This document shows positions 26,975 through 35,513 of a stretch of DNA of 39,240 nucleotides, piece after piece. The translations under genes were made by a program, and so were the position numbers. The notes beneath the pieces were generated by a model. That model searched no databases. It was not told where the DNA came from and saw only the letters and a list, made by a program, of their open reading frames with translations. Source of the DNA: Planctomycetaceae bacterium (GTDB lineage: Bacteria; Planctomycetota; Planctomycetia; Planctomycetales; Planctomycetaceae); the NCBI GenBank assembly GCA_947476295.1, contig CANJQC010000042.1:1-39240 (forward strand), in the 5' to 3' direction. Within the stretch, counting starts at the first letter, position 1. Each line of letters begins with the position of its first letter.

Positions 26975-27226
26975 TCAGAACGAATGAAGACGTCGAGATC
27001 TACAGTGATCTGTTCGCAGGTAGACACCTTTAAATCCGTGGCCTTTCCAGTGCCGGACCATGTTCTCCATTGCCTCTGCGGTGTCCATCGCCGCGTCGGT
27101 CCCTAGCCCGTAGACCAGGCACATGTCACCGCAACTCGGGATAAGGTTCCTTTTTGGCAGTGGCAGCTCAGCCGAGGCACTGCCAACCGTGACTGCGAGG
27201 AGTGTCAGAATGAGCACGTCTTTCAT
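26975..27226 (-). pseudogene. Short exported protein, probable truncated remnant
   Basis: This 83-residue open frame begins with a clear signal peptide (MKDVLILTLLAVTVGSASA), with GAGAGG about 7 bases upstream. The mature part includes CGDMCLVYGLGTDAAMDTAE and HGFKGVYLRTD, which looks like the start of a larger exported domain, then ends abruptly in a basic stretch. The intact signal and ribosome site with an early stop suggest a truncated gene. A genuine small secreted protein cannot be excluded. The 263 bases upstream of it show nothing recognisable. Confidence 0.5.
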
Positions 27227-27492
27227 CTGGAACCTCTCACGATGTTTTTCCTGGAGCGATTTTAATTGCTGCCGGACAGAGAGTAGAGCTTTGCCTCGCG
27301 GAAGTGAAATCGTGCATGGATCTGTCGTGCTTTGAGTGTGCTGCCGTTTTTCCCTTCCCAAAGCAAAGGTATGGCTTGTCCCTGCTGGTTTTAAATCAGG
27401 CATTTTTCCCGTTCGTAGCTAGGCAGAACTTGACCATTTTCATAACGCAGTTCAACAGTCCAGTCGATGCCCGGCTCCGAGGCTAAAGGCTA

Positions 27493-28173
27493 CAGCACGC
27501 CAAAAGTTTCAAACGCGACGGTGGCTGACATGCCGCCGCGAATAGCATCGCGTACCTGATTTTCTGCATTGACCTTATTCCAGGCCGCTCGCACGACGGA
27601 CGTTTCCACGGCCTGAGGCACGATAACGACGCCGTCCTGATCGGCAGCAATCAGATCACCCGGACGAATGACGACACCGTCAATTTCCACTGGCACATCA
27701 AAGTCAATCACGCGCTGTCGATCGCGGCTGTCATACGGACAGCAGCCTCGTGCGAACACCGGAAACTTCATGCCGCGCATCTGAGCGACATCGCGGACTG
27801 CACCATCAACGACAACACCGACACAGCCGGCATTACGTGCGGCGGTGGAAAGCAATTCTCCCCAGATGCCGGACCGCATTGAACCAGCTGCCGCGCACAC
27901 CAGTACGTCGTCTGGACGACAGGCATCTACAGCTTCAAGTTCCAGCCTGTACGGTTTCGGATCGACATGAGCCATATCAGCCCAGAGCGTCGTGCGGCAG
28001 CGACCGATCAGAATCACATCGGGTAACGTGACTGGAAGCATCGCTACGCGCGGCGACTGATGAGTCAACCCGGCGGCGTCCAGTGCATCGCACAACAATG
28101 GCACGGTGAGTCTCGCACGCATCATCTCAAGTGTGATCGCCGTTTCAGTCACTGCATCAGCGGAATTCGACAT
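27493..28173 (-). CDS. RraA-like / HMG aldolase family protein
   Basis: This 226-residue protein belongs to the RraA/dimethylmenaquinone methyltransferase-like fold, whose best-studied members are class II pyruvate aldolases (4-hydroxy-4-methyl-2-oxoglutarate aldolase) and RNase E inhibitors. The signature region GSMRSGIWGELLSTAARNAG and DGAVRDV, with the Arg-Asp metal/substrate pair, is intact, followed by GVVIRPGDLIAADQDGVV. The ATG at 28173 has GAGAG upstream; the longer open frame is unlikely. It is divergent from the M81 peptidase gene across 145 bases that contain CGGTA-TAACG-TACCG (28236-28250), a possible operator. A catabolic aldolase is more likely than an RNase regulator. The end is set at the stop near 27493. 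Confidence 0.82.
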
Positions 28174-28318
28174 TGTGAGTCTCTCGTAATATCCATTCAA
28201 AACCAATTTACCATACCCGTACAATTCATAGCGCACGGTATAACGTACCGATTGACGCACGGCAAGCACTACGTTCCAATGCGGAACCGTCCGTCTCTGC
28301 ATACTAAAGGAACCACTC

Positions 28319-29860
28319 GTGCCCCAACCACCGCGAATCTTTATCGCCGGGCTGTTTCATGAGACTCATACGTTTCTGGACGGCACTACGGCGTGGGATG
28401 ATTTCCATATCGTTCGTGGCGAGAAAGTTCTGACTCTGAAAGGCGACAGCAGCCCGATGGGTGGCGTGCTGGAAACTGCCGGGCAACTTGGGTGGAATGT
28501 CGTTCCGGCGCTGTCCGCCGCCGCTTACCCGAGTGCGATTGTGCAGGACGAAGTGTTAGAACGGTACTGGAATGAATTTTCGGCCGCGCTTGCAAAGTGC
28601 ATCCAGTCCGGGCCGCTGGACGGCATCTTTCTGGTCCTTCATGGCGCCATGACCTGCGAAACGATTGACGACGTCGAAGGCGAGCTGCTCGAGCGTTTGT
28701 CACAGCAGTTACGGACAGTTCAGGCAAGATCGTCAAAGGTCATTCCAGTCTTTGGCGTCTATGATCTGCACGCCAACTTTACGCCTAAGATGGCTCAGTT
28801 CTCGCAATGTCTGGTGTCGTACCGTGAAAACCCTCATGCTGATGCTCGCGAATCAGCCGTTCGCGCGGTTCGTCTGATGGATCGGTGCCTGCGAACGTCT
28901 GAAACGCCACGGACATTACTGGCACAACCGCCGATTGTCTGGCCACCGACCGGAACGGGCTCGGCATCAGACCCGATGCAATCGCTGTTGCGAATGGCTC
29001 GGCAGCTTCAGTCCGATCATCCGAATTTCTGGGAAGTCAACGTCACAGCGGGCTTTGCGTTCGCAGACACGTTCGATACAGGAGTCAGCTTTGGTATTGT
29101 TACGACCGGCGATGATGACGAAGCCAAATCCGCATTGAAGCAGTTATCTGATCAGGCTCTGCGACTCGCTCCGCTGGGCAATGTCGTTGAACGACCGGTC
29201 GATGATGTTCTTGCCGAGCTACCTCGGAACGAACCCGGGCTGACGGCTGTTGTTGAACCATCCGACAACATTGGCGGCGGCGGGCCTGGCGACTGCACGG
29301 GACTGTTGCGAGCCTTCATCCATCATGGATTTACAAATACGGCGATCTGTATCTGTGATCCCGATGCCGTACGCAGGCTGCAAGACCAATCACTTGGCGA
29401 CCGGGTTGAACTTGCCATCGGCGGACGTGGAAGTCGGCTCGATCCTGGTCCGATCAATCTGACGGTGAAACTTGTTCGTACGTGCGATGGTCACTTCACA
29501 CTTCGCGATCGCCAGAGTCACCTTGCATCGATGGTCGGTGACCGATTCAACATGGGTGATTGCGGCATCGTCGAGTACGAGGGCATTACGATCCTGCTGA
29601 CATCAGTGAAGACTCCGCCGATGGATCTCGGTCAATGGCTGCACGTCGGCCTTGATCCGTCGCAGTTCTCTTTTGTCGGTGTCAAAGCGGCGGTATCTCA
29701 TCAGCGTGCCTGGGATCCGATCAGCAAAGGCAACGTCTGGGTTTCAACGCCGGGGCCGTGCTCAAGTGACTTACACCAGTTGCCGTACAGGAAGCTGCGG
29801 CGACCTGTGTTTCCGCTGGATGCGATTGATCTCCACTGTTCGAGCCCGAGGATCTGCTGA
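28319..29860 (+). CDS. M81 family metallopeptidase (MlrC-like)
   Basis: This 513-residue protein matches the MlrC/DUF1485 family, zinc peptidases named for microcystin breakdown but mostly of unknown substrate. Family landmarks are GLFHETHTF at the start, LHGAM near residue 105, YDLHANF, and the SYRENPHADARE segment; the C-terminal MlrC domain includes DNIGGGGPGDCTG and ends with RRPVFPLDAID, as usual. The GTG start has AAAGGA 8 bases upstream. With the divergent RraA-like aldolase it may form a small catabolic locus. Confidence 0.88.
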   Translation: MPQPPRIFIAGLFHETHTFLDGTTAWDDFHIVRGEKVLTLKGDSSPMGGVLETAGQLGWNVVPALSAAAYPSAIVQDEVLERYWNEFSAALAKCIQSGPLDGIFLVLHGAMTCETIDDVEGELLERLSQQLRTVQARSSKVIPVFGVYDLHANFTPKMAQFSQCLVSYRENPHADARESAVRAVRLMDRCLRTSETPRTLLAQPPIVWPPTGTGSASDPMQSLLRMARQLQSDHPNFWEVNVTAGFAFADTFDTGVSFGIVTTGDDDEAKSALKQLSDQALRLAPLGNVVERPVDDVLAELPRNEPGLTAVVEPSDNIGGGGPGDCTGLLRAFIHHGFTNTAICICDPDAVRRLQDQSLGDRVELAIGGRGSRLDPGPINLTVKLVRTCDGHFTLRDRQSHLASMVGDRFNMGDCGIVEYEGITILLTSVKTPPMDLGQWLHVGLDPSQFSFVGVKAAVSHQRAWDPISKGNVWVSTPGPCSSDLHQLPYRKLRRPVFPLDAIDLHCSSPRIC

Positions 29861-29959
29861 CGGCTCCCATTGTCGAAGTGCGTGAGTCTGCCCAACAGTT
29901 GGGAATCACGCTCGGTATGACCTGCGATGAGGACTGCACCATATGCTGAAAGGATTCTG

Positions 29960-30646
29960 ATGCCTAGCATTCTGCACAGCGAGAGCACGTTCCGCGGGGA
30001 CGATGAGAGCCGCAGGGAACGTTGCACACTGTGTGGAGCCGAGTCTGTTTTCTTTCACAAGGATTCCGCACGCCGCTATTTTCGCTGCCAGTGCTGCCAG
30101 CTCGTTATTGCTGACCCCCGAACTTTGCCGACCCGCGACGACGAACAATCTCATTACGATCTTCACCAGAATGACCCGAGCGACCTTCGTTATCGCCTTT
30201 TTCTGAGTCGCCTCTTCGAACCCATGAATGCTCGTCTGGCTGCCAAAAGCCAAGGACTTGATTTCGGCAGTGGCCCAGGGCCAACGCTTTCGCAGATGTT
30301 TGCCGAAGCGGGTCACACGATGCAGATCTACGATCCGTTCTATGCTCCCGATCAGTCCGTGCTGCAGAGCAAGTATGATTTTGTCACTGCCAGCGAAGTG
30401 GTGGAACATTTCCATCAACCGGGTCATGAGTTCGCGAGGTTATGGTCGCTGCTGGATACTGGCGGGTGGCTCGGCATTATGACCAAACGCCTCCGCGATG
30501 CTGACTCGTTCAGCAGATGGCACTACAAGCTGGATCCTACGCATGTCAGCTTCTTCTCACTGGAAACATTTCGCTGGCTGGCAGATCACCTGAAGGCCGA
30601 ATGGATTGTCGCGGGAAACGATGTTGTTCTGTTTCAGCGACGATGA
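29960..30646 (+). CDS. Class I SAM-dependent methyltransferase with N-terminal zinc ribbon
   Basis: This 228-residue protein has an N-terminal CTLCG and CQCC pair that could bind zinc, then a class I methyltransferase core with GLDFGSGPGPT as the SAM loop and ASEVVEHFHQPG as motif post-II. This arrangement is seen in small-molecule or sugar methyltransferases. The ATG at 29960 follows AAAGGA 6 bases upstream. It is convergent with the Fae homologue. The substrate is unknown. Confidence 0.8.
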   Translation: MPSILHSESTFRGDDESRRERCTLCGAESVFFHKDSARRYFRCQCCQLVIADPRTLPTRDDEQSHYDLHQNDPSDLRYRLFLSRLFEPMNARLAAKSQGLDFGSGPGPTLSQMFAEAGHTMQIYDPFYAPDQSVLQSKYDFVTASEVVEHFHQPGHEFARLWSLLDTGGWLGIMTKRLRDADSFSRWHYKLDPTHVSFFSLETFRWLADHLKAEWIVAGNDVVLFQRR

Positions 30647-30739
30647 CCTGAGGTGTCTCATTCGTGTGAACGAATACGTCCGCGATACGCCCGGATTGAC
30701 TCCATGCGCTGCAATCCTCGATCATCGTTGATCATCGGT

Positions 30740-31288
30740 TCATAGCAACTCACCATCCAGCGCCATCTGATGAAAGCAGTGAGTCACTTTATCCTGATTT
30801 TCGAGCAACCAGTCAATTGTCGGTTCATTTCGCATGGCTTTGCCGATGGCTTTTGATATGGCAGCGCGGTGGGTTCGGAAGAGGATCTCGTAATCAACAT
30901 CTTCTGTAATGACAGCCGGGTCAAGCCAGACGGATACGATGATGCCCAGATCGTTGGCTTTTTCTTTCGGGATGTCGCCCGCGCGGACTGCATCAAGGAC
31001 GCCGTTGGCAATTGCAGCCTGCACCGTTCCCATCAGAATGTTGGTATACTTCTCGTTCTTAACAGTCACCTTGCTCACCATGACCGTCACGGGGCGCACC
31101 TGAACATCGCAGTTCAGGATCGCGAAGACTTTGGAATGTCCCTTGGACTGATCACCCATCAGATTGGCGATCGCATTACCGACAGGCCCGTCGAGTTCCC
31201 CGATGACCACTTCCGGTTCCGCCGCCGACCATCCCGCTTCATCTTCCACCAGCGCTTCGCCGGTACGCATGACAATTCTCTGAGACAT
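30740..31288 (-). CDS. Formaldehyde-activating enzyme (Fae) homologue
   Basis: This 182-residue protein is similar over its full length to Fae, which condenses formaldehyde with tetrahydromethanopterin. Shared segments include MRTGEALV at the start, ANLMGDQSKGHSKVFAIL, VTVKNEKYTNILMGTVQAAIANGV and a C-terminal ENQDKVTHCFHQM. The active-site histidine that follows GEALV in Methylorubrum Fae is not seen; Glu occupies the aligned position. The function is therefore uncertain. The ATG at 31288 has AAAGGA upstream; the frame extends upstream only through a tandem repeat. No other methanopterin-pathway gene is in the window. Confidence 0.78.
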   Translation of the reverse strand: MSQRIVMRTGEALVEDEAGWSAAEPEVVIGELDGPVGNAIANLMGDQSKGHSKVFAILNCDVQVRPVTVMVSKVTVKNEKYTNILMGTVQAAIANGVLDAVRAGDIPKEKANDLGIIVSVWLDPAVITEDVDYEILFRTHRAAISKAIGKAMRNEPTIDWLLENQDKVTHCFHQMALDGELL

Positions 31289-31323
31289 GATGATCCTTTG
31301 TAAGGTAATAGAATCGAGACTGG

Positions 31324-31377
31324 TCTTACTCATAATCATACTCTTACTCATAATCATACTCTTACTCGTAATCGATT
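31324..31377. repeat. Three 18-bp tandem repeats upstream of the Fae homologue
   Basis: Units TCTTACTCATAATCATAC at 31324-31341 and 31342-31359 are identical. The third (31360-31377) differs at a few positions. The next 51 bases are GC-rich and unrelated, followed by two 12-base units GATTAAGAGTAC and GATTAAGAGTAT (31429-31452) that read like the complement of the first set. The block lies between RNase P RNA and the Fae homologue. Confidence 0.85.
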
Positions 31378-31463
31378 CCTGTTGCAGCGATGTCTTGATC
31401 CCGGCGGCGCGGCGAGATGCGGCGAACCGATTAAGAGTACGATTAAGAGTATGCTCAAAAAAG

Positions 31464-31848
<385 letters not shown>

Positions 31849-31897
31849 CAGGGAGTATTGTCGAAACTTCCCGGCGTTTAGCAATCGAGTCGTCATC

Positions 31898-32956
31898 TCA
31901 GCCGCCAATTGAGTGCATCGGGCGGTCCGGCTGGACGAAATTAGCCGTATTGATCTCGTGGCCCTCATTCTTGGCCGCAATGCATTCCAGCATCAATTCC
32001 GCTACATCATCGTCGGTCCCGCCGGACCTGAGCGTCGTCTTAACGTCGGTCTCTTCATGGCTGAACAGACAATTTCGAAACTTGCCGTCCGCTGTCACTC
32101 GAAACCGATTGCAGCTGGCACAGAACGGCTGGCTCACGCTGGCAATGAGACCAATCCTGCCGCGACCGTCCGCGAATTCGTAATCCTGCGCCGGTGCCTG
32201 CGTTGTGACAGCCCCGATGACAGGCAGCAGATCCTTTGCATCCCCCCTGTCAGTTGTTGCCACAACAGGCCTGAGCGGACCGAATTCCGATTCCAGAATC
32301 GCGATAATCTCATGAGCAAACAGCACTTTGTCCCGCTGCCATTGACCATCGGAATCTAGCGGCATGAATTCGATGAAGCGGACAACCGTTTCCGTCTCGC
32401 GAGCCATGTGACCGAATGGCACGATCTGATTTTCCGTCAGGCCGCGCACCGACACTGCGTTGAGCTTAATAGGTGAGAATCCGGCCTTTCGAGCCGCCTC
32501 AATTCCCGCCAGCACTCGTTCATACCCGTCGCGGCGTGTGACGGCTTTGAAGACCTCCGGATCAAGAGCATCCAGACTGATATTCAGCCGCTTAAGTCCC
32601 GCATCTTTCAATAGTTGAGCCTGTTCGTCCAGCAGAATTCCATTCGTTGTCAGCCCGATGTCACGGATCCCGGGCACAGCCGCAAGCCGCTGGACAAGGA
32701 CATGCAGGTCGCGGCGCACCAGCGGTTCGCCACCCGTAAGTCGAATGCGATCGATTCCAAGCGTCGTACCGACGCGGACAATGCGTTCGATTTCTTCAAA
32801 CGTGAGCAGGTGCTCCTTTGGCATGAACTCAACATTGTCCGCCGGCATGCAATAAAAGCAGCGAATGTTACAACGATCCGTCACGCTGATTCGCAGATTG
32901 TTGTGCAGACGCCCGAAGCGATCGATCAGCCGCTGCGGTGACTGTGCGTGGTTCAT
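31898..32956 (-). CDS. moaA: GTP 3',8-cyclase MoaA
   Basis: This 352-residue radical-SAM enzyme performs the first step of molybdenum cofactor synthesis. The N-terminal cluster is Cys29-x3-Cys33-x2-Cys36 (CNIRCFYC), and the C-terminal cluster that binds GTP is CASCNRFRVTADGKFRNC. The C-terminus ends in Gly-Gly, as required for function. The ATG at 32956 is preferred over a TTG six codons upstream. It lies 158 bases after moaE on the same strand, with an interspersed repeat in that gap, and only 50 bases before rnpB. Confidence 0.95.
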   Translation of the reverse strand: MNHAQSPQRLIDRFGRLHNNLRISVTDRCNIRCFYCMPADNVEFMPKEHLLTFEEIERIVRVGTTLGIDRIRLTGGEPLVRRDLHVLVQRLAAVPGIRDIGLTTNGILLDEQAQLLKDAGLKRLNISLDALDPEVFKAVTRRDGYERVLAGIEAARKAGFSPIKLNAVSVRGLTENQIVPFGHMARETETVVRFIEFMPLDSDGQWQRDKVLFAHEIIAILESEFGPLRPVVATTDRGDAKDLLPVIGAVTTQAPAQDYEFADGRGRIGLIASVSQPFCASCNRFRVTADGKFRNCLFSHEETDVKTTLRSGGTDDDVAELMLECIAAKNEGHEINTANFVQPDRPMHSIGG

Positions 32957-33046
32957 TGTCGTTCGACCGTTCAAGTATTAAGTGCCCGTTCTTTTGCCAG
33001 CGAAATCGTTTCTGGCATTCCGACAAGGGATATCCTTATGCAGGAT

Positions 33047-33160
33047 GGACATTCATGTCCGTTGGATTGCGGGAAAACGCTGCCGATAGCGAAGATTACT
33101 GCAATTGGAAAAGATTACGCCTCTGGAACGATCTCCGGCGAGGACTCGGACATGAATGTC
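33047..33160. repeat. Interspersed ~113-bp element A, overlapping the moaE 3' end
   Basis: The element starts with GGACATTCATGTCC and ends with GGACATGAATGTC. Its reverse complement aligns with 37467-37579 over its full length: the first 20 bases are nearly identical, the middle is diverged and the end matches again. It covers the moaE stop codon and its last 14 codons. Confidence 0.65.
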
Positions 33161-33612
33161 GAAGCTACGGGAATCGCAGCCTCAGGCCGTGAGCCCATAA
33201 CGGGCTCCGGATGAAGCCACTCCGTCGCCCCATCAGCATAATGTTCCTTCTTCCAGATCGGTACGCTTTCCTTGAGCGTATCGATCAGCCATCGTCCGGC
33301 TTCGAAAGCCTGAGCACGGTGAGGCGAACTGACAGCAGCGGCGACGGCGATATCTCCCAGTTCCAGCCGCCCGTAGCGATGGGAAATCGCAACTTCAACT
33401 ACATTAAAACGTTGTCGCACTTCTGCCTCAAGGCGCTGCATCGCGGCAGTTGCCATTTCGGGAAACGCTTCATATTCCAGCCATGAAGTGCGAGCTACAC
33501 CTGTGAATTCACGTACGGTGCCCAGAAACAGTACGACCGCACCGGCCTGATCACTGCGGACGGACTCCGTCAGTGTCGAAAAATCGATAGGCTGCTGAGT
33601 CAGTTCGATCAT
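33115..33612 (-). CDS. moaE: Molybdopterin synthase catalytic subunit MoaE
   Basis: This 165-residue protein pairs with MoaD to insert the dithiolene sulfurs into precursor Z. Family motifs are GAVVLFLGTVREFTG, LEYEAF, ISHRYGRLELGDIAV, SSPHRAQAF and VPIWKKEHYADG, the last with the catalytic lysines. The ATG at 33612 follows GGAGG by 6 bases and lies 2 bases after the moaD stop. The last 14 residues (TFMSESSPEIVPEA) come from an interspersed repeat and are absent from typical MoaE, which ends soon after WLHPE. Confidence 0.94.
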   Translation of the reverse strand: MIELTQQPIDFSTLTESVRSDQAGAVVLFLGTVREFTGVARTSWLEYEAFPEMATAAMQRLEAEVRQRFNVVEVAISHRYGRLELGDIAVAAAVSSPHRAQAFEAGRWLIDTLKESVPIWKKEHYADGATEWLHPEPVMGSRPEAAIPVASTFMSESSPEIVPEA

Positions 33613-33614
33613 GA

Positions 33615-33860
33615 TCAGCCTCCGCTTACAGGAGGAAAACAAGCGACGACATCGCTGGCCTGCAGCACGCGATCGTCTGAGGCATATACATTATTGACGG
33701 CGCAGAGCAGAATTCCAGTCCGCGCTGCCAATGTCGGAAATGTATGCAGCAACGCCACACGCAACTGAGCGACAGTGGCGGCGGCAGGAAGTTCCAGTTC
33801 GACCGATTCACATCCGGCGATTTCACGGGCAGCGGCAAAAAGTAATACGGACAGTTTCAT
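33615..33860 (-). CDS. moaD: Molybdopterin synthase sulfur carrier subunit MoaD
   Basis: This 81-residue ubiquitin-fold protein ends in VSGG, the Gly-Gly tail that is thiocarboxylated to carry sulfur. It opens with MKLSVLLFAAAREIAG, the usual MoaD start, and has ALLHTFPTL and VACFPPVSGG in the expected places. It is directly upstream of moaE, so the two subunits are translated together. Confidence 0.95.
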   Translation of the reverse strand: MKLSVLLFAAAREIAGCESVELELPAAATVAQLRVALLHTFPTLAARTGILLCAVNNVYASDDRVLQASDVVACFPPVSGG

Positions 33861-33936
33861 GAAAACGATTCATAGCAGGTCCACCGCCACTTTTATGCCG
33901 TCGGAGCCGACTTCCGCAGGTTCCCGTCAGAAGTTC

Positions 33937-35130
33937 TCAGGAAACCGGTACTTCAGAATCCTCAAGTCGGCTGGAATAGCCATATTGATCAAAGATCCAT
34001 TTGATCCGTCCGTAGATTTTCTGCATCATCTCACGATCCATGCGGAACGAGTTCTTTTTATAGGTCGTCAATTCGGGCAATTCGGCCTTTATAAATGGTT
34101 CAACCGACGACCAACTGCTCAATCCGAGTGCTCTGTAGGTCTGAGCGACTTCGCCAAGTGGATCGACTTCTAGGTCTTCGAACCGTATTTCGTGAAGGTT
34201 GCCGGCAGGAATCAGAGACTTCGTATCCTCGTACGTTCGAATGCACTTTTCGTACATCATAACCATTTCATCTTCGCTGCCTTCCATGCTGGTTGGAAAC
34301 AGCGAGTTCTCGGCAAACATCGTCTGTCGCAGATGCATTGAAGAATTGTAGACAGCGTAAGGATCTCGATAGATGTAAATGAATTTTGCGTTCGGAAACA
34401 TCTCCAGCAAGGTCGCGACACGATACGTATGACTGGGTGATTTCAGCACCACCGACCGGTTCTTGCGAATCGTCAACTTCTTAATCAATCTCAGCAAAGA
34501 TGACTTCCATATTGTTCTTTCCTCATCAGTCATGTCGCGAGGATCATAGAACCGACCGTAGATATCCTGACGCATGGGAAATCCCGTCATCAAATACGGC
34601 GACAATCCACAGTCCATTGCCAGCGCGATTTCGTCTTCCTGCGGTGTGTGCCAGGTAGTCGTCATGTTGTCCATCGGTCGCGTCTTGGGAATAAAACACT
34701 TTGTCAGCTTTGGAACGATGCTTTCCGTAAGCAGGAAATTTCCGGGATACATGCACTGGTACAAATTAGCGAAGGTCATCTCCGGATCCATGGTCATCAG
34801 ATTGTGCAGCAGAGTTGTGCCGCTGCGCCAATGTCCAAGGATAAAGATTGGAGGATGTTCAACTTCCGTGCGAGCGATCCTGCGACCGTAAACAGCGGAC
34901 TCAAGCAGATTCTGAGCCGATGTCAGCACGCTCAGGGCAGAAATCGAGGCCCAGCGAAACGCATAGGGTGCGGTAAGTTTTGGCTTGTACCTGAGCAGCT
35001 TCAACCAGCCACTAACGCTCAGTCCGTGCCACATGCATATGACACCCTGACGCGACGCCTTGACCTTAGCGGTCTGGACGTTGAGCACAGAGGTTTGTAC
35101 TGAACGAACGGATTGTGCTGTTTTTGCCAT
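33937..35130 (-). CDS. Sulfotransferase family protein
   Basis: This 397-residue protein has the PAPS-binding motifs of sulfotransferases: the 5'-phosphosulfate loop GHWRSGTTLLHN at about residues 99-110 and the 3'-phosphate motif YIYRDPYAVYNSS. An N-terminal hydrophobic region near residues 55-70 could be a weak membrane contact. It would move sulfate from PAPS to a hydroxyl, perhaps on a surface glycan. The ATG at 35130 is chosen as the first reasonable start; no ribosome site is visible, and a Met 32 residues later is an alternative. It is upstream of moaD on the same strand with a 76-base gap, but no functional link is evident. Confidence 0.85.
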   Translation of the reverse strand: MAKTAQSVRSVQTSVLNVQTAKVKASRQGVICMWHGLSVSGWLKLLRYKPKLTAPYAFRWASISALSVLTSAQNLLESAVYGRRIARTEVEHPPIFILGHWRSGTTLLHNLMTMDPEMTFANLYQCMYPGNFLLTESIVPKLTKCFIPKTRPMDNMTTTWHTPQEDEIALAMDCGLSPYLMTGFPMRQDIYGRFYDPRDMTDEERTIWKSSLLRLIKKLTIRKNRSVVLKSPSHTYRVATLLEMFPNAKFIYIYRDPYAVYNSSMHLRQTMFAENSLFPTSMEGSEDEMVMMYEKCIRTYEDTKSLIPAGNLHEIRFEDLEVDPLGEVAQTYRALGLSSWSSVEPFIKAELPELTTYKKNSFRMDREMMQKIYGRIKWIFDQYGYSSRLEDSEVPVS

Positions 35131-35193
35131 TTTTGAGGGTAGGGTGGAGGTCACCAATGATGTGCATCCGGTCGATAGAAATCCATGTAAAGA

Positions 35194-35216
35194 CGATACC
35201 AACTCAATTGGTATCG
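35194..35216. promoter_or_regulatory. 9-bp inverted repeat between divergent genes
   Basis: CGATACCAA and TTGGTATCG flank CTCAA. It lies 64 bases upstream of the sulfotransferase ATG, in the 383-base region between that gene and the divergent von Willebrand A protein gene. A half-site (ATACCA) recurs about 20 bases further right. It could be a repressor site; nothing else was recognised in this region. Confidence 0.4.
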
Positions 35217-35513
35217 GAACAACTGAATTAGCGTGTCATACCAAATCGAGGCCCAAAGTTTATTCCGGTCGATTTTGATCGATTGAAGCCCGTGCTGCTT
35301 CCCCAACCGCGTTTAAGCGAGGATTATGCAGAGTACCTTTGAAACACTGCTGCGGAGGTTTGTACAATAAACGTATGCATTCGCCTCGTTCCCAACGTGG
35401 CGATTCGGCCATTCTTGGGGAAGCTGCTGGCTAAATGGGCTCAGTTGCAATTCGTATAAATGGCAGGCCGCGCAACTGCGTTTTGCATCGCGCCGCTGCT
35501 TCGGGAGTTTGCT

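Noticed and set aside
26560-27027. Minus-strand open frame of 155 codons
   Set aside because: It is mostly antisense to trmL, has no motif and lacks a credible start.
31324-31452. Possible CRISPR array
   Set aside because: The units are directly adjacent, with no unique spacers, and the repeats are only 18 and 12 bases long.
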